DNA of 64,000 nucleotides, from assembly GCF_021462225.1 (NCBI RefSeq), contig NC_061810.1, positions 52,021,886 through 52,085,885 on the forward strand, in the 5' to 3' direction. The stretch comes from Girardinichthys multiradiatus. Lineage: Eukaryota > Chordata > Actinopteri > Cyprinodontiformes > Goodeidae. Under the pieces are notes generated by a model, which was not told where the DNA came from, made no database searches, and saw only the letters and a list, made by a program, of their open reading frames with translations. Positions 24,379-35,829 of the stretch are shown piece by piece. The stretch's first letter is position 1, and every line of letters begins with the position of its first letter. The position numbers and the translations under genes were made by a program.

Positions 24379-24390
24379 GCGCATGCGCAC
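24379..24390 (-). promoter_or_regulatory. NRF-1-type site upstream of the hAT-derived gene
   Basis: GCGCATGCGCAC fits the palindromic NRF-1 consensus. It lies ~50 bases upstream of the ATG at 24330 on the minus strand, in a locally CpG-richer patch. NRF-1 sites are common in TATA-less vertebrate promoters. Binding is inferred from sequence only. Confidence 0.45.
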
Positions 24391-25606
24391 ACCATCTACC
24401 ACTGGACTGGCAACCAACACAAAGGACCTGTGGGAATTGTTGTGTGATATAAGATTACCATTACGCTGATAAAGTAACACTTGGTTATCCCAATAGACTA
24501 CAACCACTATGTAGCATAGTGACGTGACATGGCTTCACATGTCGCATCTTCCTTATAGTAGAAAAAAAAACAAGCAGCTTGCAAAAGCTGTCGCACGAGT
24601 GCTACGTATAAAAATAATTTATCGCACAGACAGTTTTTTTCATAGCACGTGCGACATTATGTCTGCACTGTACAGCACTGGTTCCTGAACCCTTCACTCC
24701 CACAACACTCCCAGTCAGATTTTAACAACCGTAACCAACGCTGTGGCAGGGATGGAGATTCAGGTGCACTGTAATCAGAACACTCTGAATGCTCTTGTTA
24801 AATGTGTATTCTGTGGACAACTGGAAACGCTGTAGCATGTCTCTCTCCTTACATCCCAGGCTGCCCCGTGTTAATGACTGTGAAATGGAGCTGTCTGCCT
24901 CCAGCTCCTCATCATGTCTACAAGATGAGCACCCTCCACAGCAGACACTCAGCCCTGCTCATTTAAGTCGCCTGGTGTAATTACGGCCACGACGCTCATC
25001 GTCTCTTGTCACTCATGCTGCATGTTCCTGTGAAGCTCATTTCTTCCTTCATGCATCATCTCCTTCTCGTTCCGCAGTGTTTTCACTTCAGACAAAGCCT
25101 TTGTCGCCTGTTGGCATTTTTACTTATTGTACCTTCATGATCCATTTAGTGTTGGTCATAGGGACTATAAAAGCCACTCAGATATCAAAGCAACACTGAG
25201 CACCAGCCAGAAAATACACATCTAGCTTCTAATCTAAGAACAGCGGGTCTTTTAAGATAAATGTTTTCTACCACATAACGCCGATCAGCTTTGGGGCATC
25301 TGTATTATTACCGGAGTAGATCACAGATGAGGGAAGCAGTGCTTTATTGTCAGGAGAAAAAAAAAAGGAAATCCGAGTGACTATAAAGATGCAGCGCTTT
25401 GTTTTTTTAACCTAAATTTTGATGATTTTTGGTTTTGATCTCCAGTTTCACCTCTGGCTGTGACATTTACTGTGAAACAATAAAGAGTCAGCTATAAACT
25501 ACTATTTGTTACACGATGCAAAACTGACAGCCCATTAAAGATTTTTCCAGCTTCAGCCTGACACCGGATGCTGCTTTATTATCATCATGTGTCCTCACAC
25601 TTCTAT
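24391..25606. other. No gene recognised
   Basis: 24690-25060 is less AT-rich and could be old host or repeat DNA, but no frame stands out. There is a short poly-A at about 25360. The Rex3 tail begins at about 25605. Confidence 0.4.
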
Positions 25607-26136
25607 CCATCCATCCATTGTCTTCCGCTTATCCGGGGTCGGGTCGTGGGTGCAGCAGCAGAGAGACCCAGACTTCCCTCCCCCCCAGCCACTTGGGCCA
25701 GCTCATCCGGGAGAATCCCAAGGCGTTCCCATGCCAGCTGATAAACATAGTCCCTCCAGCATGTCCTGGGTCTTCCTCTGGGCCTCCTCCTGGTGGGATG
25801 TGCCTGGAACACCTCACCAGGGAGCCGTCCAGGTGACATCCTAACCAGATGCCCGAGCCATCTCAACTGGCTCCTCTTGACGTGGAGAAGCAGCGGCTCA
25901 ACTCTGAGTTCCTCCCGGATGACCAAGCTTCTCACACTATCTCTAAGGGAGATCCCAGCCACCCTACGGTGGAAAATCATTTTGGCCACTTGTATCCGTG
26001 ATCTCATTCTTTCGGTCACGACCCAAAGCTCATGACCATAGATGAACGTAGATCGACCGGTAAATGGAGAGCTTCGCTTTTTGACTCAGCTCTCTCTTCA
26101 CCACGACAGACTGGTACAGTGCCACAATCACTGCTC
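25607..26136 (-). mobile_element. Rex3 3' end
   Basis: The 3' tail is the (CCAT)n run at about 25605-25618 on the plus strand. The minus-strand frame 25603-26019 reads MTERMRSRIQVAKMIFHRRV, then QLRWLGHLVRMSPGRLPGEV, then RPRGRPRTCWRDYV, the C-terminal region of Rex3. Only about 530 bases remain. The left copy at 15.5-16.3 kb is similar but clearly a separate insertion. At about 26137 it gives way to the L2 ORF1 without a gap. Confidence 0.8.
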
Positions 26137-26780
26137 CCCGTAGCAGTCCTCCAGCAGAGCCCGCGCAGCCGGGGCTTCAGGCCGGCTGGGTGACGGTACG
26201 TAGAAAGCATAGTTCTAGATCCCAGCCCACAGGTCACCACCAACCCGTCTGCGTTTCTAACAGATTTTACCCGCTCAGTGACACACCCGCTGAGAAGCCA
26301 ACTCTGGTAACTGGCAGCTCCATAGTCAAAAACGTGGCACTAGAGACACCAGCGACCATAGTCAAATGTCTGCCAGGGGCCAGAACGGGCGACATCAAAT
26401 CCTACCTGAAACTGCTGGCTAAGGATAAGCGTAAGATTGTTATTCACGCTGGCAGTAATGACACCCGGTTACGTCAATCGGAGGTCACCAAAGTTAGTGT
26501 TGCTTCGGTGTGTAAGTTTGCCAAAACAATGTCGGACTCCGTAATTTTCTCTGGTCCCCTCCTCGATCTGACAGGTGACGACATGTTTAGCCGCATGCTG
26601 TCATTCAACCGCTGGCTGTCTAGGTGGTGTACAGAAAACAATGTGGCTTACATTGATAACTGGCGAACATTTTGGGGAAAACCTGGTCTGATCCGGAGAG
26701 ACGGCATCCATCCCACTTTGGATGGAGCAGCTCTTCTTTCTAGGAATCTGGCCGAATTTATTAGTTCTCCAGAACTTTGA
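26137..26780 (+). CDS. L2 LINE ORF1 with SGNH esterase domain, 5'-truncated
   Basis: The frame is open from the Rex3 junction to a stop at 26778-26780. A GTG at 26190 is not a likely real start, because the frame runs on upstream through [12 protein letters not shown]. Counted from 26190, the SGNH blocks are [10 protein letters not shown] (residues 40-49, nucleophile Ser; the usual GDS reads GSS), HAGSND (86-91) and RDGIHP (170-175, the Asp-x-x-His pair). Known CR1 and L2 LINEs of fish carry such an esterase in ORF1, thought to act on lipids or acylated targets during retrotransposition. It lies 240 bases upstream of ORF2. No stop is seen inside. The missing N terminus and lost 3' end of the element make activity doubtful. 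Confidence 0.8.
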
Positions 26781-26929
26781 CAACCCAGGGTTCAGACCAG
26801 GAAGCAGGGTCGTAGTTTAACACTCCTCTCTGCAGCTTCTGTACTGCTACCCACCCATTACCCTATTAAGACAGTGTCTCGCCCACGGCCAAAATTGAAT
26901 AGATTAAAAAATAATTTAAAAGGATGAAA

Positions 26930-29357
26930 TCAGGAAAATCTAATAAAAATAAACACAACTCAGACTAAAAATAAAACAATTAAATGTGGCTTACTGAACA
27001 TAAGATCTCTCTCTTCAAAGACTTTGCTAGTTAGTGACCTGATTTGTGACAATCAGATTGATTTATTTTGCCTCACAGAAACCTGGCTGCAGCAAGAGGA
27101 TTATGTTACTATAAATGAGTCAACTCCTACTAATTATTTAAATTTTCACATTCCTCGAAATACTGGGCGAGGAGGAGGAGTAGCAACCATCTTTCAGTCC
27201 AATTTATTGATTAGTCCCAGACCAATCAATAGCTACAACTCTTTTGAATATTTAATCCTTAGTTTTCCTCATCCAAATTGCAAAGCACTAAAACCTCTTC
27301 TGTTTGTTGTTTTGTACCGTCCACCAGGTCCTTACTCTCAATTTTTAGATCAGTTTTCAGACCTTTTATCTGATTTAGTGTTAAATACAGATAAGGTTAT
27401 TATAGTGGGGGATTTTAACATTCATGTAGAAAGTGATAGCCTAAATATAGCGTTTAATGCTATCTTAGACTCAATTGGCTTTGATCAAAACATTAACAAA
27501 CCTACCCACCTTTGTCTTCATTCTCTGGACCTTGTGTTGACATATGGCACTGAGTGTAAAGACATAATATTCTCTCATAACCCTGTCCTGTCTGACCATT
27601 TCTTAATAACCTTTGAGTTTAATTTAACCGAGTACTCCACACCTGAAAGAAAATTTCATTATAGTAGATCATTATCAGGCGATGCTGTAACAACTTTTAA
27701 AGAATCTGTTCCACTTTTAATTTCCTCATTATCACTGAAAAGCACAGTGGAGGGCAATCATTTTGTTTCTGCCCCTTCACAAATTGATTCTTTTGTTCAT
27801 AGTGTTTCTTCATCATGGCGTGATGCATTAGACAATGCAGCCCCCTTGAAAAAGAAGATAATTATTCATAGGAGGCTAGCTCCTTGGTTTAATTCAGAGC
27901 TGCGTACTTTAAAGCACAATGTTAGAAAATTGGAGAGAAAATGGCGCTCTACACACCTAGAGGATTCCTACTTAATCTGGAAAAATAGCCTACTGTTGTA
28001 TAAAAAGACACTTCGCCAAGCTAGAACAGCTTATTTCTCATCATTAATAGAAGAGAACAAGAATAATCCTAGGTTTCTCTTTAGTACAGTTGCTAAACTT
28101 ACACAGAGTCAGAGCTCTGTTGAGCCATCCATTCCCTTAGCTCTTAGCAGCCATGACGTTATGGGATTCTTCTTAAATAAAATTGATTCTATTAAAAATA
28201 AAATCTTTGACATACTCCTGAAGATGATTACTTCATCCTCAGCAAGTGAGACAACATTGGAAATAACTGTAGAACCTGATCTGTGTTTGGACTGTTCGGA
28301 TCCTGTGAAGCTTCCTGAGTTATCAGAAATATTAGCTTCATCTAAACCTTCAACTTGTATGTTAGACCCAATCCCAACCAAATTATTTAAGGAAGTGTTC
28401 CCTCTGATTACCAGCCCCATTTTAGATATGATTAATCTATCTTTAATAAATGGATCAGAACCACAGGCTTTTAAGGTAGCTGTAATTAAACCTTTACTTA
28501 AGAAACCTTCGCTTGATCGAGATGACTTGAAAAATTACAGACCTATATCCAATCTTCCATTCTTATCTAAAATTCTTGAGAAAATAGTTGCTAATCAAAT
28601 GTGTGAACATTTATACAGCAATGACCTGTTTGAAGAGTTTCAGTCAGGTTTCAGAGCTCATCATAGCACTGAAACAGCTCTGCTGAAAGTCACTAATGAT
28701 ATTCTTATGGCCTCAGATAATGGACTTGTGTCTGTTCTGGTTCTGTTAGATCTCAGTGCTGCATTTGATCCAGTCGACCATAATATTCTCTTAAAAAGGC
28801 TGGAATATGCTGTAGGGATCAGGGGAACAGCGCTAGGCTGGTTTAAATCTTATCTGTCTGACAGATTCCAGTTTGTTCATGTAAATGATAAATCATCTTT
28901 AAACTCCAGGGTTAATTGTGGAGTACCACAGGGTTCAGTACTTGGGCCAATTCTCTTTACTATATATATGCTTCCAATAGGTCAAATTATCAGGCAGCAT
29001 AGGATACATTTTCACTGTTACGCTGATGATACTCAGCTTTACTTATCCATAAATCCTGATGAGCCCAACCAGTTAGATAGACTACAAGCATGTCTTGAAG
29101 ATATAAAAACTTGGATGACTTTAAATATTCTGCTTCTAAATTCAGACAACACAGAAGTTGTCGTCTTTGGACCGGAGTCTTTAAAAAAGAAACTGCTTAG
29201 TCAATCACTTAACCTGGATGGCATTAAATTGATCTCTGATAATAAAGTAAAAAGCCTTGGTGTTATTTTTGACCAGGACAATACCAGCTGCAACTTCAAC
29301 GTGACTATTGCTGGTTTAATAACTGGATTCACTCTAATAAAACTGATAAAATACTAA
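26930..29357 (+). CDS. L2 LINE ORF2: endonuclease plus reverse transcriptase, 3'-truncated
   Basis: A 777-codon frame runs from 27024 (a TTG) and is open further upstream to about 26930 through [12 protein letters not shown], the first endonuclease block. Counted from 27024, the APE endonuclease shows TETW (18-21), GDFN (129-132), LDLVLT (168-173) and LSDH (189-192). The reverse transcriptase shows [13 protein letters not shown] (~505), [16 protein letters not shown] (~540), [15 protein letters not shown] (~575), [11 protein letters not shown] (~635) and YADD (~666). All catalytic residues are present and there is no stop. After about 29280 the L2 text ends (VIFDQD), followed by unrelated residues and a stop. 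The C-terminal region and the 3' UTR are absent, so the copy cannot retrotranspose. It would nick target DNA and copy its RNA. Confidence 0.85.
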
Positions 29358-31536
29358 AACCTTTTTAAAATAAATAAGGAAATATAATAAGAAACATAAA
29401 ACAATTTATTTTAGTTCCTGATGACCTTGTATATCCATCAACAAGCACTTTAGTTTCTACATTTTATTGGCTTAAACAATCACTTCAATGAAACATTTAA
29501 ACATTTAAATATATCAACAGTTAAGCATCAAATAACCTCCTGCTGGTTTCTTGTCACTTTTTATCATGTCTTGATGGAAAATCCCACAAATTGTCAAAAA
29601 TAGTAACAAATTCAAATGTATTTGTACCTGATTCTTAGATGCATTCAGAATATTGTTAACTGATTCCTAATTGATTCCTAATGTTCGAGCACTATTCTTA
29701 ATATATTTAAATATATATAAATCGTATATGTAAATCGTACTGAATTCTTAAAAATATTAGTGTGAATCAAGCTCTGCACATTTAGAGGAGGGGGTCTCTT
29801 TAACTTGCCAGATCTCTTAGCTTAGATAATTAAAAGCTGCAGGTCTCTGAGAGTCTGAACTGAAGCATAGGATGTGAAACAGAGAAGGTCTGAAAAATGG
29901 ATGGTCTGATGGACGGGATTTAACACACTCAGAGGGGCATCAGGACAGCAGCCAATGAGAGGACAGCTGGTGGCACAGTTCCTGGACTCAGACCAACGAC
30001 TGTGTGTGGGTGGCTCAGTGGGGTGTATCTTTGTGTTCGTGTGTGATGTCTGGGAGCGTGATGCCGACGCTGTGTTCAAAACGAGCACAGCAATCTGTTG
30101 AAGATGGATGCTTTATGTGCATCCTCAGATATGTGAATATCTTTGAATTATCTCTGAATAATGTACATGATAAAAGATTTAACCCAATATTTTTGTCTGA
30201 TCCTGGCTCTCTAAAACAGCCGAGGCAGCAGGATCCTGGATGTCTTCACAAACTGTTAATATGTCTCCTTGTCTCGTGATGACCCCCCAGGAGAAAACAG
30301 GAATGCATGAGTGAAAACATTTACTCCCTACCAATCAAAGTCTGAGACAAAGTGGTGGACCAGAGTAGTTTGAAGATTGAAGAGAGGTTTTGATTGACTG
30401 TCACACATACAGTAGGAGGTAGGTGAAGAGTGGGAGATGCAGAGACTGTCTACTAATGATGTTCTTTCAGGATAATGTTGGTAAAGTGTATTTTCTATTC
30501 AGAAGGAAAACATTAAGCTCTGCAGGTTTGGTCAAATTAGGCATCTTTGTCTGATGGATTGATAAAACAGAGATTAGCTACTGGTTGCCCTTCTTACGGC
30601 TTCCAGGAGCATCCAGTCTGGTCCAACAAGCACTAGCAGGAACAGGCAGAAACCCAGCTCAATCCTGACCCACCCTGAACACTTGCAACATCAGACCAGA
30701 CAATATTTATTTAAATAAAAACAAAAATCTGTAAGAAGAAGAATCTCTCTATGTTGTGATGCTGGTCCCAGAGATTTGTGGAAATGTCCATATAGCCTGG
30801 AACAGCCTGGCTCAGCTGGAGATTGCTTATGCTATCAGAAAGGCGACGCTGAAGTGTGATTTTAGTTCAAGATGCGTATTTTTCTTCGTCACTGAAACAC
30901 AAGGTAGACTCACAGTAATGTGCCAGTGGCTGTTTCTGTGATTTCAGCGCATCTAATACCACAGTACCATCAATAAAGACAATTAGACTTTTGTAAAGCA
31001 GCACCGTATATATAACATCTGTTTTATGATTTCAAATCATTGCAAATCAATGCATGCCACATTAATATTGCAAACTGCAATCTGTATACCAGTTTTACCA
31101 TTTTTGGTCAGTTGGGTGAACTCTGAATGCATTAGAGACCCACACCCACTGAGATGCCAGTGATGGGGACAGAAGAAGAGCAGAATGAGGAACATGAAGG
31201 TTAATCATAACAGACGTTTATCCTGGAATTTCATGTTTTTGTGTTCCGTAGCTGTCCTGTTTAGACCGCTCAACCTTTAAGGTGGTTTTAACACCTTTTC
31301 AACACTGGTCATAATCTTCTTGCCACACATTTGCAAAGAACCTTAACATGATAAACAGATAAGCTGCAAATATGAGTTTTTCCAATTAATGCACTTTACT
31401 GAAGCTAAGCTTTCCTCCTACATGAGTTTTTTTATTCTATGGTTAAATGTTTTCCTGATTGGACTATTGAACAAAATGCAGCAGCAGCAGGAAAAACCAA
31501 CAGAACACAAACTGATTTATTGTCCATTCCATGATA
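29358..31536. other. No gene recognised
   Basis: AT-rich DNA. 29760-30060 is less AT-rich and could hold an old exon or repeat, but the frames at 29822-30088 and 30004-30279 overlap on opposite strands without motifs. Confidence 0.4.
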
Positions 31537-31715
31537 TATTTTAAACTTTCACAGCTTGTTTTTAAGAGTCTTAATGGCATTGCAACACCTTCCTTAGTCC
31601 CTCTTTTATGGCTACAATCTTCAGCCAGAGTACTGAGATCTATTAAACTCCTGCTTTTGGACATCCACACATCCAGAAGCGACAGAGCTTGTCATCACAG
31701 CCCTAAAAACACCAT
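31537..31715 (+). pseudogene. Possible LINE C-terminal relic
   Basis: The frame reads LVFKSLNGIATPSLVPLL and a little later TSRSDRA, which recalls the C-terminal VYKSLNGLAP block of L2-type and related LINEs. The match is short and degraded. It may be chance. Confidence 0.35.
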
Positions 31716-32069
31716 CATTCTCACTGAGTTGATGTGCAGGTTGAGGAAAAAAAACACATTTATATTTTAGTCTATCTTTTATGAGGATGTTATTCAAATA
31801 ATGAACTAAATTCAATCTGTTTTGGATTTAGATATAAAGTCAAATATAAATAAAAAACTAACAAATAGTCTAAAACATCTGGCTCTGAACAGAGAAAAGA
31901 AAATTAGGATTTAGAAAGGAAAGAAAATCAGAAAATCAAGGGGGAATCTTTCATCTCTGGTTTGAAAAAATGTATACATCATGAACTCAAAGATCCCTGT
32001 TCTTCAAACCTGCGGTCCAATCAGAGCAGATCCAGCACCAGGAGACAAACATCTTCTGGTTACTCTATA

Positions 32070-33676
32070 CAGGTCCTTCTCAAAATATTAGCATATTGTG
32101 ATAAAGTTCATTATTTTCCATAATGTAATGATGAAAATTTAACATTCATATATTTTAGATTCATTGCACACTAACTGAAATATTTCAGGTCTTTTATTGT
32201 CTTAATACGGATGATGTTGGCATACAGCTCATGAAAACCCAAAATTCCTATCTCACAAAATTAGCATATCATTAAAAGGGTCTCTAAACGAGCTATGAAC
32301 CTAATCATCTGAATCAACGAGTTAACTCTAAACACCTGCAAAAGATTCCTGAGGCCTTTAAAACTCCCAGCCTGGTTCATCACTCAAAACCCCAATCATG
32401 GGTAAGACTGCCGACCTGACTGCTGTCCAGAAGGCCACTATTGACACCCTCAAGCAAGAGGGTAAGACACAGAAAAACATTTCTGAACAAATAGGCTGTT
32501 CCCAGAGTGCTGTATCAAGGCACCTCAGTGGGAAGTCTGTGGGAAGGAAAAAGTGTGGCAGAAAACGCTGCACAACGAGAAGAGGTGACCGGACCCTGAG
32601 GAAGATTGTGGAGAAGGGCCGATTCCAGACCTTGGGGGACCTGCGGAAGCAGTGGACTGAGTCTGGAGTAGAAACATCCAGAGCCACCGTGCACAGGCGT
32701 GTGCAGGAAATGGGCTACAGGTGCCGCATTCCCCAGGTCAAGCCACTTTTGAACCAGAAACAGCGGCAGAAGCGCCTGACCTGGGCTACAGAGAAGCAGC
32801 ACTGGACTGTTGCTCAGTGGTCCAAAGTACTTTTTTCGGATGAAAGCAAATTCTGCATGTCATTCGGAAATCAAGGTGCCAGAGTCTGGAGGAAAACTGG
32901 GGAGAAGGAAATGCCAAAATGCAAGAAGTCCAGTGTCAAGTACCCACAGTCAGTGATGGTCTGGGGTGCCGTGTCAGCTGCTGGTGTTGGTCCACTGTGT
33001 TTTATCAAGGGCAGGGTCAATGCAGCTAGCTATCAGGAGATTTTGGAGCACTTCATGCTTCCATCTGCTGAAAAGTTTTATGGAGATGAAGATTTCATTT
33101 TTCAGTACGACCTGGCACCTGCTCACAGTGCCAAAACCACTGGTAAATGGTTTACTGACCATGGTATCAATGTGCTCAATTGGCCTGCCAACTCTCCTGA
33201 CCTGAACCCCATAGAGAATCTGTGGGATATTGTGAAGAGAACGTTGAGAGACTCAAGACCCAACACTTTGGATGAGCTAAAGGCCGCTATCGAAGCATCC
33301 TGGGCCTCCATAAGACCTCAGCAGTGCCACAGGCTGATTGCCTCCATGCCACGCCGCATTGAAGCAGTCATTTCTGCCAAAGGATTCCTGACCAAGTATT
33401 GAGTGCATAACTGTACATGATTATTTGAAGGTTGACGTTTTTTGTATTAAAAACACTTTTCTTTTATTGGTCGGATGAAATATGCTAATTTTGTGAGATA
33501 GGAATTTTGGGTTTTCATGAGCTGTATGCCAAAATCATCCGTATTAAGACAATAAAAGACCTGAAATATTTCAGTTAGTGTGCAATGAATCTAAAATATA
33601 TGAATGTTAAATTTTCATCATGACATTATGGAAAATAATGAACTTTATCACAATATGCTAATATTTTGAGGACCTG
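32070..33676 (+). mobile_element. Complete Tc1 transposon with ~200-bp inverted repeats
   Basis: The element starts CAGGTCCTTCTCAAAATATT after a TA (32068-32069) and ends AATATTTTGAGGACCTG before a TA (33677-33678). The terminal inverted repeats run about 198 bases, to AAAATTAGCATAT on each side, and differ by only about a 3-base indel and two substitutions by eye. One uninterrupted transposase lies between them. All parts needed for a self-moving Tc1 element are present, so this may be a recent insertion. Confidence 0.9.
32398..33402 (+). CDS. Tc1 transposase, full length
   Basis: 334 residues, MGKTADLTAV to GFLTKY, the usual family length. An N-terminal helix-turn-helix lies at about residues 10-45 (IGCSQSAVSRHL). 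A basic GRKKCGRKR linker (49-57) fits the AT-hook-like motif. A second DNA-binding domain spans about 60-115. The catalytic triad is D148 (LFSDESKF), D238 (FQYDLAPAH) and E273 (SPDLNPIENLW), with exactly 34 residues between D238 and E273 (DD34E). The enzyme cuts the element out and inserts it at TA dinucleotides in the nucleus. The ATG has a good context (AATCATGG), and the upstream 5' leader lies within the element. No stop or frameshift is seen. One odd point is FQYD, where FQQD is usual. Confidence 0.92.
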   Translation: MGKTADLTAVQKATIDTLKQEGKTQKNISEQIGCSQSAVSRHLSGKSVGRKKCGRKRCTTRRGDRTLRKIVEKGRFQTLGDLRKQWTESGVETSRATVHRRVQEMGYRCRIPQVKPLLNQKQRQKRLTWATEKQHWTVAQWSKVLFSDESKFCMSFGNQGARVWRKTGEKEMPKCKKSSVKYPQSVMVWGAVSAAGVGPLCFIKGRVNAASYQEILEHFMLPSAEKFYGDEDFIFQYDLAPAHSAKTTGKWFTDHGINVLNWPANSPDLNPIENLWDIVKRTLRDSRPNTLDELKAAIEASWASIRPQQCHRLIASMPRRIEAVISAKGFLTKY

Positions 33677-33699
33677 TATGTTTTAAGAAACAAGAAGAT

Positions 33700-33990
33700 T
33701 TTCTTTAAAAAAAAACAACTCTTCTTCCAAAGAAAGCACCAAGGCCGCTCATATCCTCAAAAAGCTTGTGGGAGAATGTATAATAGCCTGAAGAAACAAA
33801 AAATGTGCTTTGAGCCACAACTCCAATAGAAATATTTGATACACACACCATGTTTCACCCCAAAGTGAAACATGGCGATGGCAGCATCGTCATCTGGGGT
33901 CACTTCTCTTTAGATTAAACAGGGTTCTTTAGTCATAGTGAATGAAAATATGGAAAGTACCAAACACCACATCATTCAGATTTAACTCAT
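33700..33990 (+). pseudogene. Tc1 transposase relic
   Basis: Plus-strand text reads MFHPKVKHGDGSIVIWGHFS near 33850-33910, matching the HGGGSIMVWG block of Tc1 transposases. Stops follow within a few codons and no terminal repeats were found. It belongs to a different Tc1 family from the intact copy next to it. Confidence 0.6.
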
Positions 33991-34171
33991 TCCTGTAAGC
34001 CGCTCCTCTAAGTTGCTACATTTAGTCCGAGGCAGAAATGGCTAAAGTAACTTTTGATGTGCATGTGTTGATAAAGTATCAATATTGTGAAACAAATTTT
34101 ACACATTTTGTATACTCCATTGTATAATCTAAATGGTATCCACATTTCTTGGTTAAAAACAGTAGGTATTT

Positions 34172-34422
34172 GTTCTGGCAACTGTGGCTCAGTAGGAAGA
34201 GTAGTTGTCTTGCAATTGAAAGGTTGTGGGTTTGATTCCAGCTTCCTCCTGCTGTATGTTGATGTGCCCCTGGGCAAGGCACTTAACCTCAAGTTGCGTA
34301 TCGGTGTATGAATGTGTGAGCGTTAGTGACTGTGATTGGGTGAATGTGGCTCTAGTGTAAAGCGCTTTGAGCGGTCTGTATGACTGGAAAGGCGCTATAT
34401 AAGTTCAGTCCATTTACCATTC
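34172..34422 (+). mobile_element. tRNA-derived SINE
   Basis: A box-like TGGCTCAGTAGGAAGAG and B box-like GGTTTGATTCC lie ~45 bases apart, as in a tRNA-derived Pol III promoter. The body has GGGCAAGGCACTTAACC, and the end has AAGCGCTTTGAGCGGTC and GCGCTATATAAGTTCAGTCC, typical of a fish SINE. The copy at 44772-45075 is the same family in reverse. Confidence 0.75.
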
Positions 34423-34689
34423 TGTCATTCACGTATCCAACTTTATTTCTCTACTCTCGCCCGCTCTTCTTTGCTGAATTGTTTTAAATCAGTCTGTTTT
34501 CCAGCATGAATGACCTAGGTTCCAACATGGTTGGAAGGAGTGTGTCTTGCACCTGTAATTAGAACCATATTGGTTCTCACTGTGGTTCTCTGGAGTGCCC
34601 AAACCTTAGAAATTGCTATTTAACCCTTTCCAAACGGATACAAGTCAGTAACTTCGTTTCTCATGTTCTTGCATTTTATTAGATCGGCA
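34423..34689. other. No gene recognised
   Basis: Short AT-rich spacer between two repeats. Confidence 0.5.
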
Positions 34690-35090
34690 AATGATGTGCT
34701 GCTTTTTTGAGATCTTTTAGTCTACTTCATCTTGTTAGAGAGGTTCTATTGAAATGATTTATTGATTCTAGAGGTCTGGCAGTAATTGGGCCCAGTGGTG
34801 TGGTTTATGAAACTGGGGCAAAAAAATATAGTTTAATCACAGTTAATTCATGATTTAACAAGGGAGGCAAATACCTTTTCATACGGGCCAGGTTGGTTTG
34901 GATAGATTTTTGTCATTAATGAATAAAATCATCATTTGAAAACTACTTTTTGTATTTATTCAAGTTATCTGTGTCTGAGATAAAAATTGTTTGATAATAT
35001 GAAACATTTAAATTTGACAAAAAACATAAACAAATGAAACCTGTAAGGAGGCAAATGGATTTTTATGCCACTGTCTGCTAAAGCAGTGAA
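34690..35090. repeat. Interspersed repeat, copy B
   Basis: Shares ordered blocks with 20233-20825, for example GGTTCTATTGAAATGATTTA, CACAGTTAATTCATGATTTA and GGGCCAGGTTGGTTTGGATA. Likely the end of a DNA transposon family. No coding part. Confidence 0.5.
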
Positions 35091-35317
35091 TGTGAAAAAG
35101 AAAACCTTCAAACCAATAGTAGCAATAATAATAACAAGAGTAATAATACTAATAATACATTTCTTTTAATTCAAAAACATATTTAGGTCAGAATATAGTA
35201 TTAATGCATCTTTAAAAATGTCTCACTTGTTTTTATTGCATCAAATATCCAGATTTTTTATTGAAGTGTTCAAAAACTCTTGTTGCAAATATGTGAAGAG
35301 ATTTTGTAAAATTTGTA

Positions 35318-35396
35318 TTAATATAGTAATATAATATATAATAATATATAATATATAATATTAATATAGTAATATAATATATAATATAATGTATAG
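35318..35396. repeat. AT-only low-complexity tract
   Basis: Repeated ATAATATATA and TAATATAG units over ~80 bases. Confidence 0.85.
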
Positions 35397-35829
35397 AAAA
35401 TCAGATGAAAAATAAACATTTTAAATCTGAAATAAACCTTGACAGAGACTTTTTTTTAATGGAGAAATAAGAACTTGCTAAATGACCCAGACATGGGATA
35501 AAGTCTGCATGAATTTATAATTATTTCAGTGGGAACATTAACTGTAGTGCAACATGGATGGTTGAGGGACTGCAGAGGGTCAGTATAATGTTTAGAAAAG
35601 TAGAGGAGAGAAACTTGAAGGTGCTGGTTGGATGCAAGGAGAGTGAAAAGACCCAAACATCAGCAAAAATGGTTTGCATTTACTCCCCCGGTTATGTAAC
35701 AATGGCACAGAAAGTGAAACTCACTGAGATGTAACTCGCAGATTTACAGAACAGCTCGGCTCGGCCCAGAATGCACCGCTAACAAGCAGAACATAGAGAA
35801 TGTCTTTCTGCTGGTCAGGTGTGTGTGGG

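Noticed and set aside
34180..34250. tRNA gene
   Set aside because: A and B box are present but the cloverleaf is not kept, and the sequence continues into a SINE body found elsewhere in the window.
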